Assembly (NCBI GenBank): GCA_022496185.1
Contig: WTXG01000009.1
Location: 62,001 to 126,000 of the forward strand
Length of the DNA stretch: 64,000 nt
Direction: 5' to 3'
Origin: Multifurca ochricompacta
Taxonomy: Eukaryota; Basidiomycota; Agaricomycetes; Russulales; Russulaceae
The notes below the pieces were generated by a model. The model searched no databases. It was not told the DNA's origin and worked only from the letters and a program-made list of their open reading frames with translations. Positions 9,278-20,370 of this stretch are shown one piece after another; position 1 is the stretch's first letter; each line of letters starts with the position of its first letter. A program made the position numbers and the translations under genes.

Positions 9278-11530
9278 TTAATTTACGACCACACATTCCA
9301 GAGGTCATTGCTCTCAATGTCAGCCACATCCAAGACCCAACCATGCATTCCAGAGGTCATTCCCAATGTCAGCCACATCCAAGACCCAATCACGCATCCC
9401 AGAGGTCGTCGCTCTTAGTGATTGGCAGGGGTAACCCTGGGGTATCCTCATTGGTACCCGTACCCGTACCCGTACCCGTCACTACGGGTACGGGTAACCC
9501 GCGGGTTACCCGCGGGTCACCCGTGAAAACGCATGCAAGTTCTTTACTTGCATCGCGCATTTTGGATACCCGGCCCGGGCCTTCCCGGACCAAGAAGATA
9601 CACAACGCGTTCATTTGTGGCTGCTTAAGATCCCTCAATGACTCTTATTTTATGTTCAGAAGATTAAGATAATTCATTATTCCATTATTATTTTATTATT
9701 CTGCTTTCAATTTTATACAAGCACAACTAAAATACAGTATACAGAGATGATTAGATAGGATGTTATAGAACATTGATGAAAAGCCTGTCAGATAACCACA
9801 CAGAATGCAAAATAATTTGATGAACACATAGCAATTTGCAGGGGTAACCCCTGGATAATTGTTTTGATACCTGGGTTACCCATGAAATGAAACGCGTGCA
9901 AGTTCTTTACTTGCATCGCGCATTTCGGACATCCGGCCCAGGACATCCCGGTCAAGGAGATACGCACTTGGACACAACGCGTTCATTTATGGCTACTCAA
10001 GGTCCCTCAAAGATTCCTATTTTATGTTCATAAGATTAAGATAATTTATTATTCCATTTTTATTTTATTATTCTGCTTTCAATTTTATACGAGCGTGACT
10101 GTTCTTTGAGTTTCTGCGCATTTCGGATAAATGGCCCGGGCCATCCCGGTCAAGGAGATAAGCACTTGGACACAACGCGTTCATTTATGGCTACTCAAGA
10201 TCCCTCAAATATTGTTGGTTTATGTTCAGAAGATTAAAAGGATCCTTTATTTACATTATTATTTTATTATTCTGCTTTCATTTCATACAAGCGCGACTGT
10301 CCTGGTGCGTTTAAGTCAACCTTCCTTAATAGGAAGGAGGTCAGACCACCATGCGATGCAATGTAGTCACTGCCCCATGCAGCTTGTAGATACACGCGGG
10401 CCTTGTTTCAGTAAATCAATTTAATAATTTGATTATATTATAGTCTAAAGTAGTCTAGAGAGTATTTTAGATAGTGCCAGACCGGCAGAATTGGTCGCGC
10501 GTTGATAAAACAGGTGCATCATGATTTTCAAGAAGTGGATCACTGATAACACTTTTATTTTACATCGCACCGTTGATCTGCTTTGATATTTCATATGATA
10601 ATACTAGAACATATTTAAAGATACCCTATAGCATACATCAGACTCGATCTTTTATTTTTGTGGCTGCAGATGTGTTTTATCTTAGAATTTCTACCGATCT
10701 TGTCAATGCATAATTGGCGCCTATACCTGCCAAACCCGCTGCATGGGTACGGGTTTCCACGGGTTGGGAGCCGTATACCCGTACCCGTACCCGGCAAAAC
10801 CCGTGGCGCTTACCCGCGCGGGTATGAAAACCCTTGACAATCACTAGTCGCTCTATGTCAGCCACATCCAAGTGTAACCTAGTTAATTGCAGCGTGATAC
10901 CATAAGTTCCCATATCTATTTAAGCCTCCATCTTTTCTCATAGTATCTTTAGTCTTGATCTCCTGTTTCCTATAGAACTCTAGTCCTAAGAATATCAGTT
11001 ATTTTCTTTGCTTTGCCTGGCACGCATAGCATTCATCTCATCACCCGAACTCCATCAAAGTTAAACACTTGACATTGAACTTAACACACTGAACAGTCCA
11101 CCAACCGTAACAGTTACGGTTGGCAGACCGTTCAGCATATCAAGTTTAATGTCAAGTACTAATTTGACAGAGTTTGGGTGGTGAGACAACTGTTAACTGT
11201 GCTAGGCAAAGCAGAGAAAATGACTGGTATTTCTGGGACTAGAGTTCTATAAGAAACAGGAGCTTGAGACTAAGGATACTATGAAAAGAGACAGAGGTTT
11301 AAATAGATATGTGGACTTATGATGTCGCGCTGTAATTAACTCGATCGTGACTCCTGGAATACTAGTAAACCTGATTGTTAGGAATGCTTGCGGCTGGCCT
11401 TAAGAGCGATCTGTGGAATGCTTGGACGCGGCTGACCTTAAGAGCGATCTGTGGAATGTGTGGTGATGAAATATGGAATACGTAGTTGAGCACGGAATGT
11501 GGAATGCGTGGTTGTGAACCTGGTCATTAA
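9278..11530. repeat. Foldback (long inverted repeat) element, split by an hAT insertion
   Basis: The two arms meet at 11112, where CCAACCGTAAC (11101-11111) is followed, after one A, by its exact reverse complement (11113-11123). The inner arms, 10882-11111 and 11113-11340, are imperfect reverse complements throughout. Examples are GTTAATTGCAGCG at 10882 against CGCTGTAATTAAC ending at 11340, and TATCTATTTAAGCCTC against its partner near 11300. The outer arms are built of a unit of about 45 bp (CATTCCAGAGGTCNTNGCTCT...GTCAGCCACATCC). It occurs about three times on the left (9294, 9347, 9397, the last completed after the hAT at 10855) and at least twice inverted on the right (11385-11460). There is no ORF. 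It resembles a MITE or foldback transposon. Confidence 0.75.
9416..10846. mobile_element. Nonautonomous hAT element with 8-bp target-site duplication
   Basis: The terminal inverted repeats are TAGTGATTGGCAGGGGT at 9416 and, reading inward from 10846 on the other strand, TAGTGATTGTCAAGGGT (2 mismatches in 17). The element is flanked by a perfect 8-bp direct repeat GTCGCTCT at 9408-9415 and 10847-10854. TIRs beginning TAGTG and an 8-bp duplication are hallmarks of the hAT superfamily. Subterminal (CCCGTA)n tracts lie at 9461-9500 and 10775-10800, the kind of repeat hAT transposases bind. The 1431-bp interior holds no transposase. Instead it holds three diverged copies of a module of about 200 bp (9525-9722, 9885-10094, 10113-10292). 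It must be mobilised in trans or be fossil. Confidence 0.85.
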
Positions 11531-13102
11531 GTCGTCAAGTCGTAACACTGACAGTGCTGACAGACCTCCCACCATACTATTTGATGCTATCTATGCATCT
11601 GCAGTACTTTACAACTTCTGCACTGAATATTTTCAAGGATGCACTTTGGAATCTCATGAAGAACACCTTCTATCCTGATGATGAGATGGTGCGAGTGAGG
11701 CGGGCAGGAAAAAGGTAGAAGTGTGCGGAAGACTGGGATGTAGGCCAAGATGCTCGAAGGGCGCGCCGCGGCGAAACTCGGGAGGACCTTCTTGATGTGC
11801 CCTTGTTTGTGCCATGAGTTTCGGGTTACATTCAGGAAAGAAAGGGAGGAAGCGGAAGCAGCGGAGCGGAAAGCCCTGGTTGACAAGGTTAATGATTGGA
11901 GGAGTTACCTCCCTCCTGTGTAGTTCAGCTTTATTGTTTCTGTTATGTTTTTGTGTAATAAATTCTTCAATCGATTCTGTGCGAATATAAGGCGTGTCTT
12001 TCTGAGGGTAAGTCATAGACAGAAAGCTAGGTAGAGGAAATGAGATAAGAGCGCGCGATTAACGGATCGATTTGGCGAAAGGCTTAGAGACAAAGTCAGT
12101 AATGACATACATAGTGCTTGGAGCTGGAGCTTGGATAAAAGAGAATAGCGTCGTCCGGATGCCTATAATGTTCGGAGAAAGGATTGGGGAACTATCACAA
12201 CAGCCTCGTTCTCCCACCTTGACACCCGCGCACACCTATCGCAGTTCCTCTCACCGAGAATTATCACACTGACTATACGCGAGCTTCTTCTGACTCTGCA
12301 ATCTCCCTTAGCTTCCTCAAACAAAAGAACTAGTTGGTCTCCAAAGAACCAAAGAACCAAAAACCTAGCTGTGCACCAAACAAAGATACCTAAGTCCGAC
12401 CATGCATCTGCCTGCACCCAAGAGAAAAGACACATAGCACCTATCACGCACCACGTGCAATACAATCCATCCTCATAACTAGTCATGCTTTCGTCGAAGA
12501 ACGTTGCATGAAGTTCGAATTCCGCGATGTACCCATTCCAGAAGAATTCGTCTGCCCATGCGGAGTGCTCCCACAAACGGTGGGCACACGTTGTTCCGGC
12601 CTCGCAGACACCTCTTGCCGTAAAGCGCCTAGGAAACCGAGAGTACAGAGAGTATCAACACTCACCAAAACCTTGTCTTACTACTAGGGCCAGATCGTCT
12701 GTATCTTTGTGATACGTTGTGCTTGAAAGAAAGCCAGAGATCCAAGTTAATCTACCCGACGCCCAGAGTGCTTAGAATGGCTGGCGGTGCAATTTTCCTG
12801 AAGGACGTTGCCAGGCTTTCAGCAAAGGTGTAGTGAGGGACCAAGTGCTATTTGTTTTTCCAGTTCGCGTAACAACAATCGCCCCCGTCACGTGTACGAT
12901 AGCTCCAATCAATGGGGGGGTTCCTCTTCTTGTGATGTTTCAGCTTCTAATGCAATTCAGACCATGAGGTTGAGTAGTCCAGGCACGGCAATTTCATGTG
13001 GCCCCGAGGAAGACACTGCACTCTCCTCGGCTATGTAAAGCGCACATGCGTATGGAACACATGTCCATGTCCATGTCCTATAAGGTGACCCCCTCTGAGT
13101 GA
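11531..13102. other. Gene-free stretch with a coding relic at about 11690-11930
   Basis: On the plus strand a frame from about 11752 to 11922 reads KMLEGRAAAKLG...FRKEREEAEAAERKALVDK and ends at a stop after SYLPPV. It has no start and an upstream stop. A related and more damaged stretch lies at about 14585-14890, so this is a dispersed, degraded repeat or gene family that I cannot name. The rest, to 13102, has only short ORFs without recognisable motifs, including a 137-codon minus-strand ORF at 12576-12163 that I do not support. Confidence 0.4.
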
Positions 13103-13110
13103 TATATAAG
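13103..13110 (+). promoter_or_regulatory. TATA box of the secreted nuclease gene
   Basis: TATATAAG lies 60 bp upstream of the ATG at 13170, a plausible core-promoter spacing for a strongly regulated fungal gene. Confidence 0.5.
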
Positions 13111-13169
13111 GTTGTCTGTACAAGTATTGCATAACGAGTCTGAAGCCCACTAACAGTTTTTACACTGAG

Positions 13170-14063
13170 ATGATCCGCTTCTTCCTAGTCTCTCTTTCCT
13201 TGGGATTGCTGGCGGTGGCGGCGTCATTCAAGCGAGACTTGCCAACACCCGTTTCCGTAGCGACAGCGAAGACATACCTCAGCGAACGTGCGGTTTTATT
13301 CATGAAGAACTCTAAAATGATAGATTCATGAGCTCCTTGTAGTGCAAGTGGCGACGGACTCAAACGTACCAGCATACTCGAGGTCATTGTTCAAAACCTG
13401 GGACACCAGTCAGTAGATTGCATATTCGATGCTGCCGCGGGCTGACTGAATGATTGTATCATCATCAGTTTCTGGCAACTGTAATACGAGGGAAGGTGAG
13501 CCATTTCATCCCGCAAAAACCGTCCCGTCCTAACGAACGCAGTCGTCCTCAAAAGAGACGGGACCAACGTCGTTACGAACAGCGCGTGTCATGCGGTATC
13601 AGGAACATGGGTATCGCCGTATGACGACGTTTCGACTGATCAAGAGAGAAGTCTTGATATCGATCACCTCGTTCCACTCAAAGAGGTGAGCCCAGCTGGA
13701 AATAACATCATGGTACTCGAGAAAGGTGAAACCGTCCGTCTAGGCATGGGTTTCTGGTGCAAGGGACTGGACACCTGCCCAGCGGGAGTCATTTGCTAAC
13801 GATCTGACAAGGCCACAGTTGATTGCAGTCACTAACAGCGTGAATCGAGCCAAAGGTGGGAGTCCCTTGAGATGACATATTGTCGAGAGCACCACAAAGT
13901 TGTGTTTGGAATAGGTGACAAAGACCCTGCCCAGTGGATGCCCCCTCTCGCGAGCTTCCACTGCGAATACGTGCAGGCTTGGATAACTGTAAAGCAGTTT
14001 TACAACCTGACTGTCGACAGCGCGGAGAAGTCAGCCTTAACGACATTAATTGACCAGTGTTGA
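13170..14063 (+). CDS. Small secreted HNH nuclease (DUF1524 / GmrSD-C-like)
   Basis: Six exons (13170-13287, 13343-13408, 13469-13495, 13543-13685, 13744-13855, 13915-14063) give 204 residues with all phases in register. The introns are 47-60 bp with GT/AG ends. Residues 1-18 (MIRFFLVSLSLGLLAVAA) form a signal peptide followed by a KR site. The mature part resembles the fungal family of secreted proteins with the GmrSD C-terminal/DUF1524 HNH fold. The conserved segments are FKTWDTISGNCNTRE, KRDGTNV, DIDHLVPLKEAWVSGA (the His-metal core), RPQLIAVTNSVNRAKGD, DPAQWMPP and NLTVDSAEKSAL. Two Cys pairs suggest disulfides. The likely role is an extracellular nucleic-acid-degrading enzyme for phosphate or nitrogen scavenging or for interactions; that is inference from the fold. 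The gene looks intact, although it lies between repeat-rich stretches. Confidence 0.85.
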
Positions 14064-15687
14064 ACTGGTATGGTATGACAAGGTCTGTCGTCTGTCACGA
14101 AGTTACGGTGTCACGGAACTCATCATTCATCCTTCTTTGCTCTCGACGCTTCTGTACCCTCATGGCTCGTTGTAGTTCGGCTACTGTACGATGGCTGGGA
14201 TGACGAAATTGACCCGTACGAGTACCTAAAGTCCAATCTCCGTACTCCAGAGCCTTAAGCACGACCTGTTGTATTCAACTGCGTCAGTTTCTCATTTCTA
14301 ATAGTCGGACCCTTCTTTCTTGTGGAAAGGAGCCGAGTAAGGACGATTGCGGTAGGGAGGTGGTGGTGTGAGAGGGTTGGAGCGGCATATCCGGGCCGTT
14401 ACTGGATACCTACCACACTCCCACCACCAGCGCCAATGCCCTTTGCTGAGTACAAAACCTCCAACACAAGCGGTGGCAGTATATTAAGACTTATACTCCG
14501 AAGCAAAGCTAGGATGTCACCAAGCAGAAAGATGAGCAGAGATGAAGAAGATAGGGAATGAATAAGTGGGTTGGATGAGAAAAAGGCAGAGGCGGACACA
14601 AGAGCGGAATGCACGGTAAGACAGCTCGCTCAAAATGCACATTTTGGCATGCTCATGTTTGTACCATGCATTGATGTGACTACATGAAGCCAGAAGAACT
14701 GTTCAGGGTAGCTCAGGGGAAAGCGCAAGCAGTGGAGCAGAAAGCCGGGGGTTGACGAAGGCACCAGACGGCCATTTTTAATGAAGAAAGGGGAAGTGAT
14801 TTTGTCAACGTACCCAGAGGAGGGAGGAAAAGCTATCACGCTGTTTGTTGGATATACAACTACAAAGCGCCGTCATCTAGTGGACCACGCGTTGACAAGG
14901 CTCAAGTAGGTATCTGTCACGACCCGGGAGTTCAGTCCAGCCAGTTGCCTTTCATGAGAGACATGGATGTGAAAAACTAACCAACCAACAACTGTAGGCG
15001 AGGAGGGCTTCAGACTCTACACCTACGAGGTACATAGTCGGGCAAACGAGGGTCTGGTCTAACCATGTCTGGCCGTTGTGCATGTGGAACAACGAAGACG
15101 TGTGGCCCAAGGACGACGACCTTATGTGAGGCCTTCATGGCCATGACCATTTAGACAAATTCTGTTGCGTTAATCCAAAAACGTGAGACGCGCGGTTTCG
15201 GGCAAACTAGGAACTGAATTGTGAGATGAGTTGGCGACTGGCCGTCTGAGTCCCCACCGCGCGACCACGAAAGTGTAGTTTTAATTTATTTCTGTTCGTC
15301 ACTTTGGGGACGAATTTGTTGGTCGCTGTGCGACCTCAAAATCCTATTATACCACCCCTACATTCTTAAAAAAAAAAAGCTAATTTGCTGCCTGCCTATT
15401 AAACCCATCAAACCCTGCCTACTGAGGGAAGCCGAACCAAAATAAGCGCCGCAACTCTCCGGCGCCTTCACCAGGCGATTAGATAGGCCCAGAGGTGGAT
15501 GATGGATGATCTTGTGGAAGGAGGAGGATAAAGTGCGTGCGCGCACGCATTTTCCTCCAATACCACGCATATCTATTTTAACATATAAGTGTCCCATTAA
15601 GAGATTATACACAGAGTCGATGGACGAATAACAGATAAGAATTTTGGATGATAGTATATTATCCGTACAACGTTATTGCGCTCAGCG
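14064..15687. other. Gene-free stretch with a second copy of the coding relic
   Basis: At about 14585-14890 (plus strand) the sequence resembles 11690-11930. Shared stretches include CATGTTTGTACCATG against CTTGTTTGTGCCATG, and AAGCGCAAGCAGTGGAGCAGAAAGCC against the equivalent at 11850. The frame is broken around the GGGGG at 14746-14750 but can be followed to a stop near 14910. I do not recognise the protein. Elsewhere the stretch holds the 3' region of the nuclease gene and sequence in which I see nothing further. Confidence 0.35.
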
Positions 15688-17643
15688 CTACGCTTTTGGG
15701 CGGCTGCGGACACGCAAGCCGACAGCCGATGCCAGCTCGAAACACGAGACAAGTAAAAGTTGACCCAGGAGGTCCATAAAAGCAGAGTGGATCGGAAGAG
15801 CGTATACATCCGGGTCGTACCCATGTCTCCATAGGTAATTCGTCAGAATATAAGCTACAGCCAAGGAAATGGTGATCTGCGGAACATGTGAGACCGTTGG
15901 CATTGCTCAAAAGGATGTACTTACGGCAATGCAGAGGAAGAACAACGCAATAATGGAAAATGCAAATGGCGCAGTGAGCCACGTCAAGACGCGCAAGACA
16001 AAGAAATAGATAAGCCCGACAGGGATCGATACGACAAGCAGCACGAGCATGACAACGCGCGGGGTGGGTTCAGAGCGCGAGCGTCCACTTGGGGTGGTGA
16101 TCCCCATGGAATCGGACGTCGGGTTGTCGTGGACAGCCGGTGCGGCCGCATGCAAAGCTGTCGATAGGCGGGAAACGAAGATTGACCCCGTGCCGCCAGG
16201 AATTCCTTAACACCAAAAAGCGGCATCAGCACGGGTATTTTGATACCTTCTAAAGTGAAAGACGCACCGCCAAAGGCGACAGCGAGTAGCGCATAGCCGT
16301 CATAACGACTCACAAACAAGTCTAGGACGATACCAGACGCGCTCGTGATCACCATCGCGCCGAGGAGTGGCGTCCAACCTTCTCGAAGAAGCGGTCTGAC
16401 GTGTTCATTCTTCCCGACTATGACAGCACAAACTGTACCGCACAGGGCAACGATTGAAATGACGACGTAGGGGGCCGGTGTACCGATGCTGAGGATAAGG
16501 ACAGTCGACATTGCGCCGAGTAAGGTAACGGTGACGAGGTCACCCAGGCAGGAAGCGATTGGAGGGGCGATATTATCTACGGGCAGGACATAAACCAACG
16601 CTGAGAGGTGCTGGGAACCTGGACCGCACCAGGGTCGCGACCCAGCTTTCGGCAAAGGACGACAAGGAAGGACATGAACGAGCCCAGGAGGACTGCGGAC
16701 AGACAGGCAGCTGACATAGCCGTAGATGCAACGACCATGAATCTACGAAACGAAACTGATGATAATCTGGCGTGGACGGTGATTATAAGCTAACACACTC
16801 GTTAAATCCAGATTTCGGTGCTCCGGCTGGCAGAGGTGCGGGCCTCGGTCTCCTTTGTGAATGGCTCAAGCTTGTACTTCGTGCATAATGAAATGAACTC
16901 CTTGTGTCCATCGGTAAGGACTCTTCGCCTACACCCGGAATAAGCTCACTGAGAAGGAAGGAAAGGCATGCGGCGATGAAGGAGACAACCGCCGCCTGCA
17001 CCTGCAGTAGGGCAAGGTTGCCCAATATGAGGGCATTGCGTACGGATGGGATGTCAAGGTCACCCATGTGGGACGCAGTACCGAGACGGGAGGAAAGGTT
17101 CATTTCTATGTTGCCTTTGAGGTTGAGGATAACTGGGACGATCAGTATGAGTTCATTGACGCTAGTCATAGCCTTCCAGTGCTGTGGTGGTGTCAGGGAA
17201 ACGTAGAGAGACTAGAAAAGAGAGACGGACGGATATCTTGTCAAATAGTTCTCCCGTAAACACAATGCCCACCGTAGTGAATAAGAGTGTCGGCAATGTC
17301 TAGGGGTCACGGGTTGGAACTACAGTCAGTACATGCCAAAAAGTAGACTGCGCGGCCAACAGACCTCGACGGCAATACTGCATGTCTGTTTCCAGAATAC
17401 CACCGAGTCCTTCTCGTTCCAGCGTGCTTGTACGTTTTGGTTGAGTAGGGTACGCTCCCCACTGTCGCCATCTTCATCGGAATCGTAGTCGTCCCTGATG
17501 GTTTGATGGGTGACGCCTGGCTTGTAAGAATCTTGTGTTGTCGCGGGTATTTGGGTCAAGCGAGACATCTCTATGTCGTTATGTTGGAATTCCAAAGAAG
17601 AAGTTGTAGGTGAAGGATGTGCCATTTCTTCTAAACCATCCAT
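15688..17643 (-). CDS. SLC41/MgtE-family Mg2+ transporter
   Basis: Seven exons on the minus strand (17643-17365, 17299-17231, 17181-16799, 16742-16630, 16576-16268, 16205-15925, 15876-15688) encode 540 residues with every phase consistent. The introns are 48-65 bp. The N-terminus (about 85 residues) is hydrophilic, acidic and cytosolic. Two MgtE-type membrane repeats follow, of about ten helices in total. Signature segments are PVILNLKGNIEMNLSSRLGT and GNLALLQVQAAVVSFIAA in repeat 1, DNIAPPIASCLGDLVTVTLL, and GIPGGTGSIFVSRLSTALHA in repeat 2, then DVYALPIHSAFMDLLGQLLL. SLC41 proteins move Mg2+ or exchange it for Na+ across the plasma or internal membranes; which membrane cannot be told here. 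The gene is divergent from ADA3. Confidence 0.9.
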
Positions 17644-18000
17644 TATGTATAAAGTATCCGTCAGGGTTAGTTGAATTCATTCACAAAATTCAAAAAGAAA
17701 AGAAATAAGAATAAGAAAAGAATAAGAGGACCCTTTGTCAGGCGTACGTTACCATTTAAAGTAATCAGGTAATTGGCCGTGGGAAATATCGGTCGCGGTG
17801 GCGGGCGAGGCGCAAACCTTGTCCCGTTCCCGTTCGCTTGTTCCAAGTCATTTAACCTTCATACACTCTCAGCTATCTATCTTCACTTTCTCGTCCTTTG
17901 GACAGCAAGTGCTTTCATTTGAACGTTCCTAAGCGTACTTAGAAACCATTTCTTATCTCGGTTTCTACGCCGCTTTGGAGCGCGCAGCCCCACTCGAGTC
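17644..18000. promoter_or_regulatory. Shared divergent promoter of SLC41 and ADA3 genes
   Basis: 357 bp separate the two divergent start codons. The sequence includes an A-rich tract next to the SLC41 start and a pyrimidine-rich tract (17860-17940) ahead of the ADA3 start, typical of fungal transcription start regions. I see no clear TATA box on the ADA3 side. Confidence 0.5.
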
Positions 18001-20370
18001 ATGTCGTCCTCACTCGTTCAATACCCTTCAGTCCACCCGTTTCGCTCTCATATCGTCAAAAATACAACAGATGGAGTCCCCCCAACAGAAGAACTCGAAG
18101 CGCTGAAGTCTGGCCTTACCGAGCTTCGACAGCATACCTTGGAACGCGCCAAGAAGGCTGATGATGACCTACGGGCTATAGAGGAATCCATGAGGAGACT
18201 CAAGGAGAGGGAGAAGGGGAAAGCAAAGGCCGTCGAGAGAACGAAGAGGGAGTGTGCGTAATAATTTTGACCGCTTCCACTTGCTGACCTGACTGAGTCA
18301 ATTCCTCTTCACCCCTTGCGGCACCTCGGTTCCCCGAATTCTTGCTCTATATTGATCATCCCCACCTATCCTGACTGACTTTTAACCCTACGCCTACTAT
18401 TAACCCATCTCCGATACGAATCTTATGACTTCTGGTCCCTCTGCCCGGATGTTGGCTTGCACCTATGGTTCCCTCTGGTCACTTTCCTTTCGTCCTTGAT
18501 TCCCTTATATTGCTTCTATTCTCTCTCTCTGTGATGACTGATCTCATGCATGCCTCTTTTGCGCGTTGCCTACGCGCCCATCAGTCACACCGCTCCCTGT
18601 CGAATCTAACGATGGGCGCGGGAGTTCCCATTCCCATTCTGCCGCGCCCACCCGTTTCTCCTCTCAACCTATCGCTGCATCCTCCTCTCGTTCGTCATTA
18701 GACGCACGTAAACCGTGAGTCGATGACTGTTCTCGCTTTGTATCGGCTCTACATCTACCGTAGGGCGCTCGATGACAAGAAAAAGAAGAAAAAGCGGAAA
18801 CGAGACGATGATTCGGACGATGACCTGGGTACCAACTTTAGACTTTGATCTGTTTAAGTACCGCTTATCTCCATTCTCAGAATCTCATAGCGGGAAGGCG
18901 CATAAGCCAACACCACCCCCAGTCCAACATCATTCCCAACCGTTCGTTTCGAAGGCCATCAAACCAACAGCGTCCCTCGCTAGCATTCCTCAAAAGGTAC
19001 ATTCTGACTGGCTTGGCTTTGCCGTTGAACCCTTACATTTTTGTTGAAGCCACCATCTGGCCCCGACTTTACCCCTCCCCAAGCAGCTCAATTCCTTCAG
19101 CCCAAACCACCAGTTCCCCCACCTCCTATACCGGGTCCTAGTAAACCCACAGATGTTATGGAAGATTTTAGCAAGGCAAAGCAGCCGTCTCAAGTACTCG
19201 TGAGCACCTTTTACGCCAGCATCGAGCCTTATCTTCGCCCGATTAGAGAGGAAGACCTTGGCTTTCTTGAGTATTCTGGCGATGAAGTGGAGCCCTTCAT
19301 CATGCCACGACTTGGGCAGCACTATTCCGAACAGTGGGAGGACGAGGACATTTCCTTGTATGACAGTGTTCTACCCTCCACCCAGGCAATTCGAGCGAAT
19401 AGCAGTTACGGAAGGCCAGCACCAGTCCCTCCAGTTCTTCGATGGGACCCTGCGACGCTGAACGACGACGACTTGCTAGTGGAAGAACGTGGCCACGGTC
19501 CCCTCACTGAGCGCCTTGTTAGCGCCTTACTACCCATTGAGGATTCTGTTGTGTGGAAAGGCGTTAAAGCCGCCGAAGAGGCGATGGAAGGCCGTCATGG
19601 AGTCGGCGTTGGCACAGCTGCTGGGCGGCAGGTAATTGTGGAGGATCTGGAACGACGCATCAAGGATAGCCTGAAATATCACAAAATCCTTGAAACCAAT
19701 GTAAGTTCGCATGAGATGCAGTGGCGCTTGTGCTGATGCTAGATTTTTTTTCTCTTTTCAGCCCGATTTTACGGACCCGGTGGATGACCCGATTGCTACT
19801 GCTCTGAGGCAAGCACAGCACGAGCTTCGTGTGGTCGTCGCCACAAATAGGGCGCGCAAGGCGCGGCTCCTGGCAATTGCGAAGGACCGGCTTGGCTATC
19901 AGGAGTACGTCGAGGCACGCGAGGCGCTCGATAAGAACATCCTCGCCTTGTATATGAAACTGCAGAAGAAAGACGGGCCCAAGGTCTCGAAGAAGAAAAA
20001 GTCCAAAAGCGAAGCTAACGGGGTGCCTCCCGCATCAGCGGCCACCTCGACGATAGGCACGTGGCCGTCGGCGGCGGGGCTCGGTCCGGACGATGAGAAC
20101 ATGCTGCGGGTGCCCGAGGTACTCGCCCAGCTGGTCGCCACGCGGAGGCAGTGGGTTGACAGCGTCGGTAGCGTGTTCGATGCGATGGAGTGCGAGCAAC
20201 CCGGCGCGATATACGGTCTTCCCGAGGGAAGCATCTACGAGGGTCTCGACGTGGAGGTTTCCACGCTTCTGGAGTGTACAGACAGCTGCACGAACGTCGA
20301 GCGACTGGACGGCGTGGATAAAGGTAAGACACGCGCGGGTGGGGAGGAGATGATGGATATTGATAGGTGA
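18001..20370 (+). CDS. ADA3/NGG1, SAGA and ADA acetyltransferase complex subunit
   Basis: The proposed exons are 18001-18253, 18585-18714, 18764-18828, 18881-18996, 19050-19700 and 19762-20370, giving 607 residues in register. The C-terminal domain matches Ada3/Ngg1: IATALRQAQHELRVVVATN, RKARLLAIAKDRLGYQEY, then a basic KKKKSKS stretch. N-terminal residues about 28-80 form a charged helix (LKSGLTELRQHTLERAKKA) and exon 3 carries DDKKKKKKRKRDDD, a likely nuclear signal. Ada3 links Gcn5 and Ada2 and promotes nucleosomal histone H3 acetylation in the nucleus. The first intron (18254-18584, 331 bp, donor GTGCGT) is much longer than the others (49-61 bp). A small exon may be hidden in it, so the residues around position 84 are the least certain. 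The other five exons are firm. Confidence 0.85.

Noticed and set aside
12163..12576. 137-codon minus-strand ORF
   Set aside because: No recognisable motif, no splice or promoter support, and equally open frames on the opposite strand.
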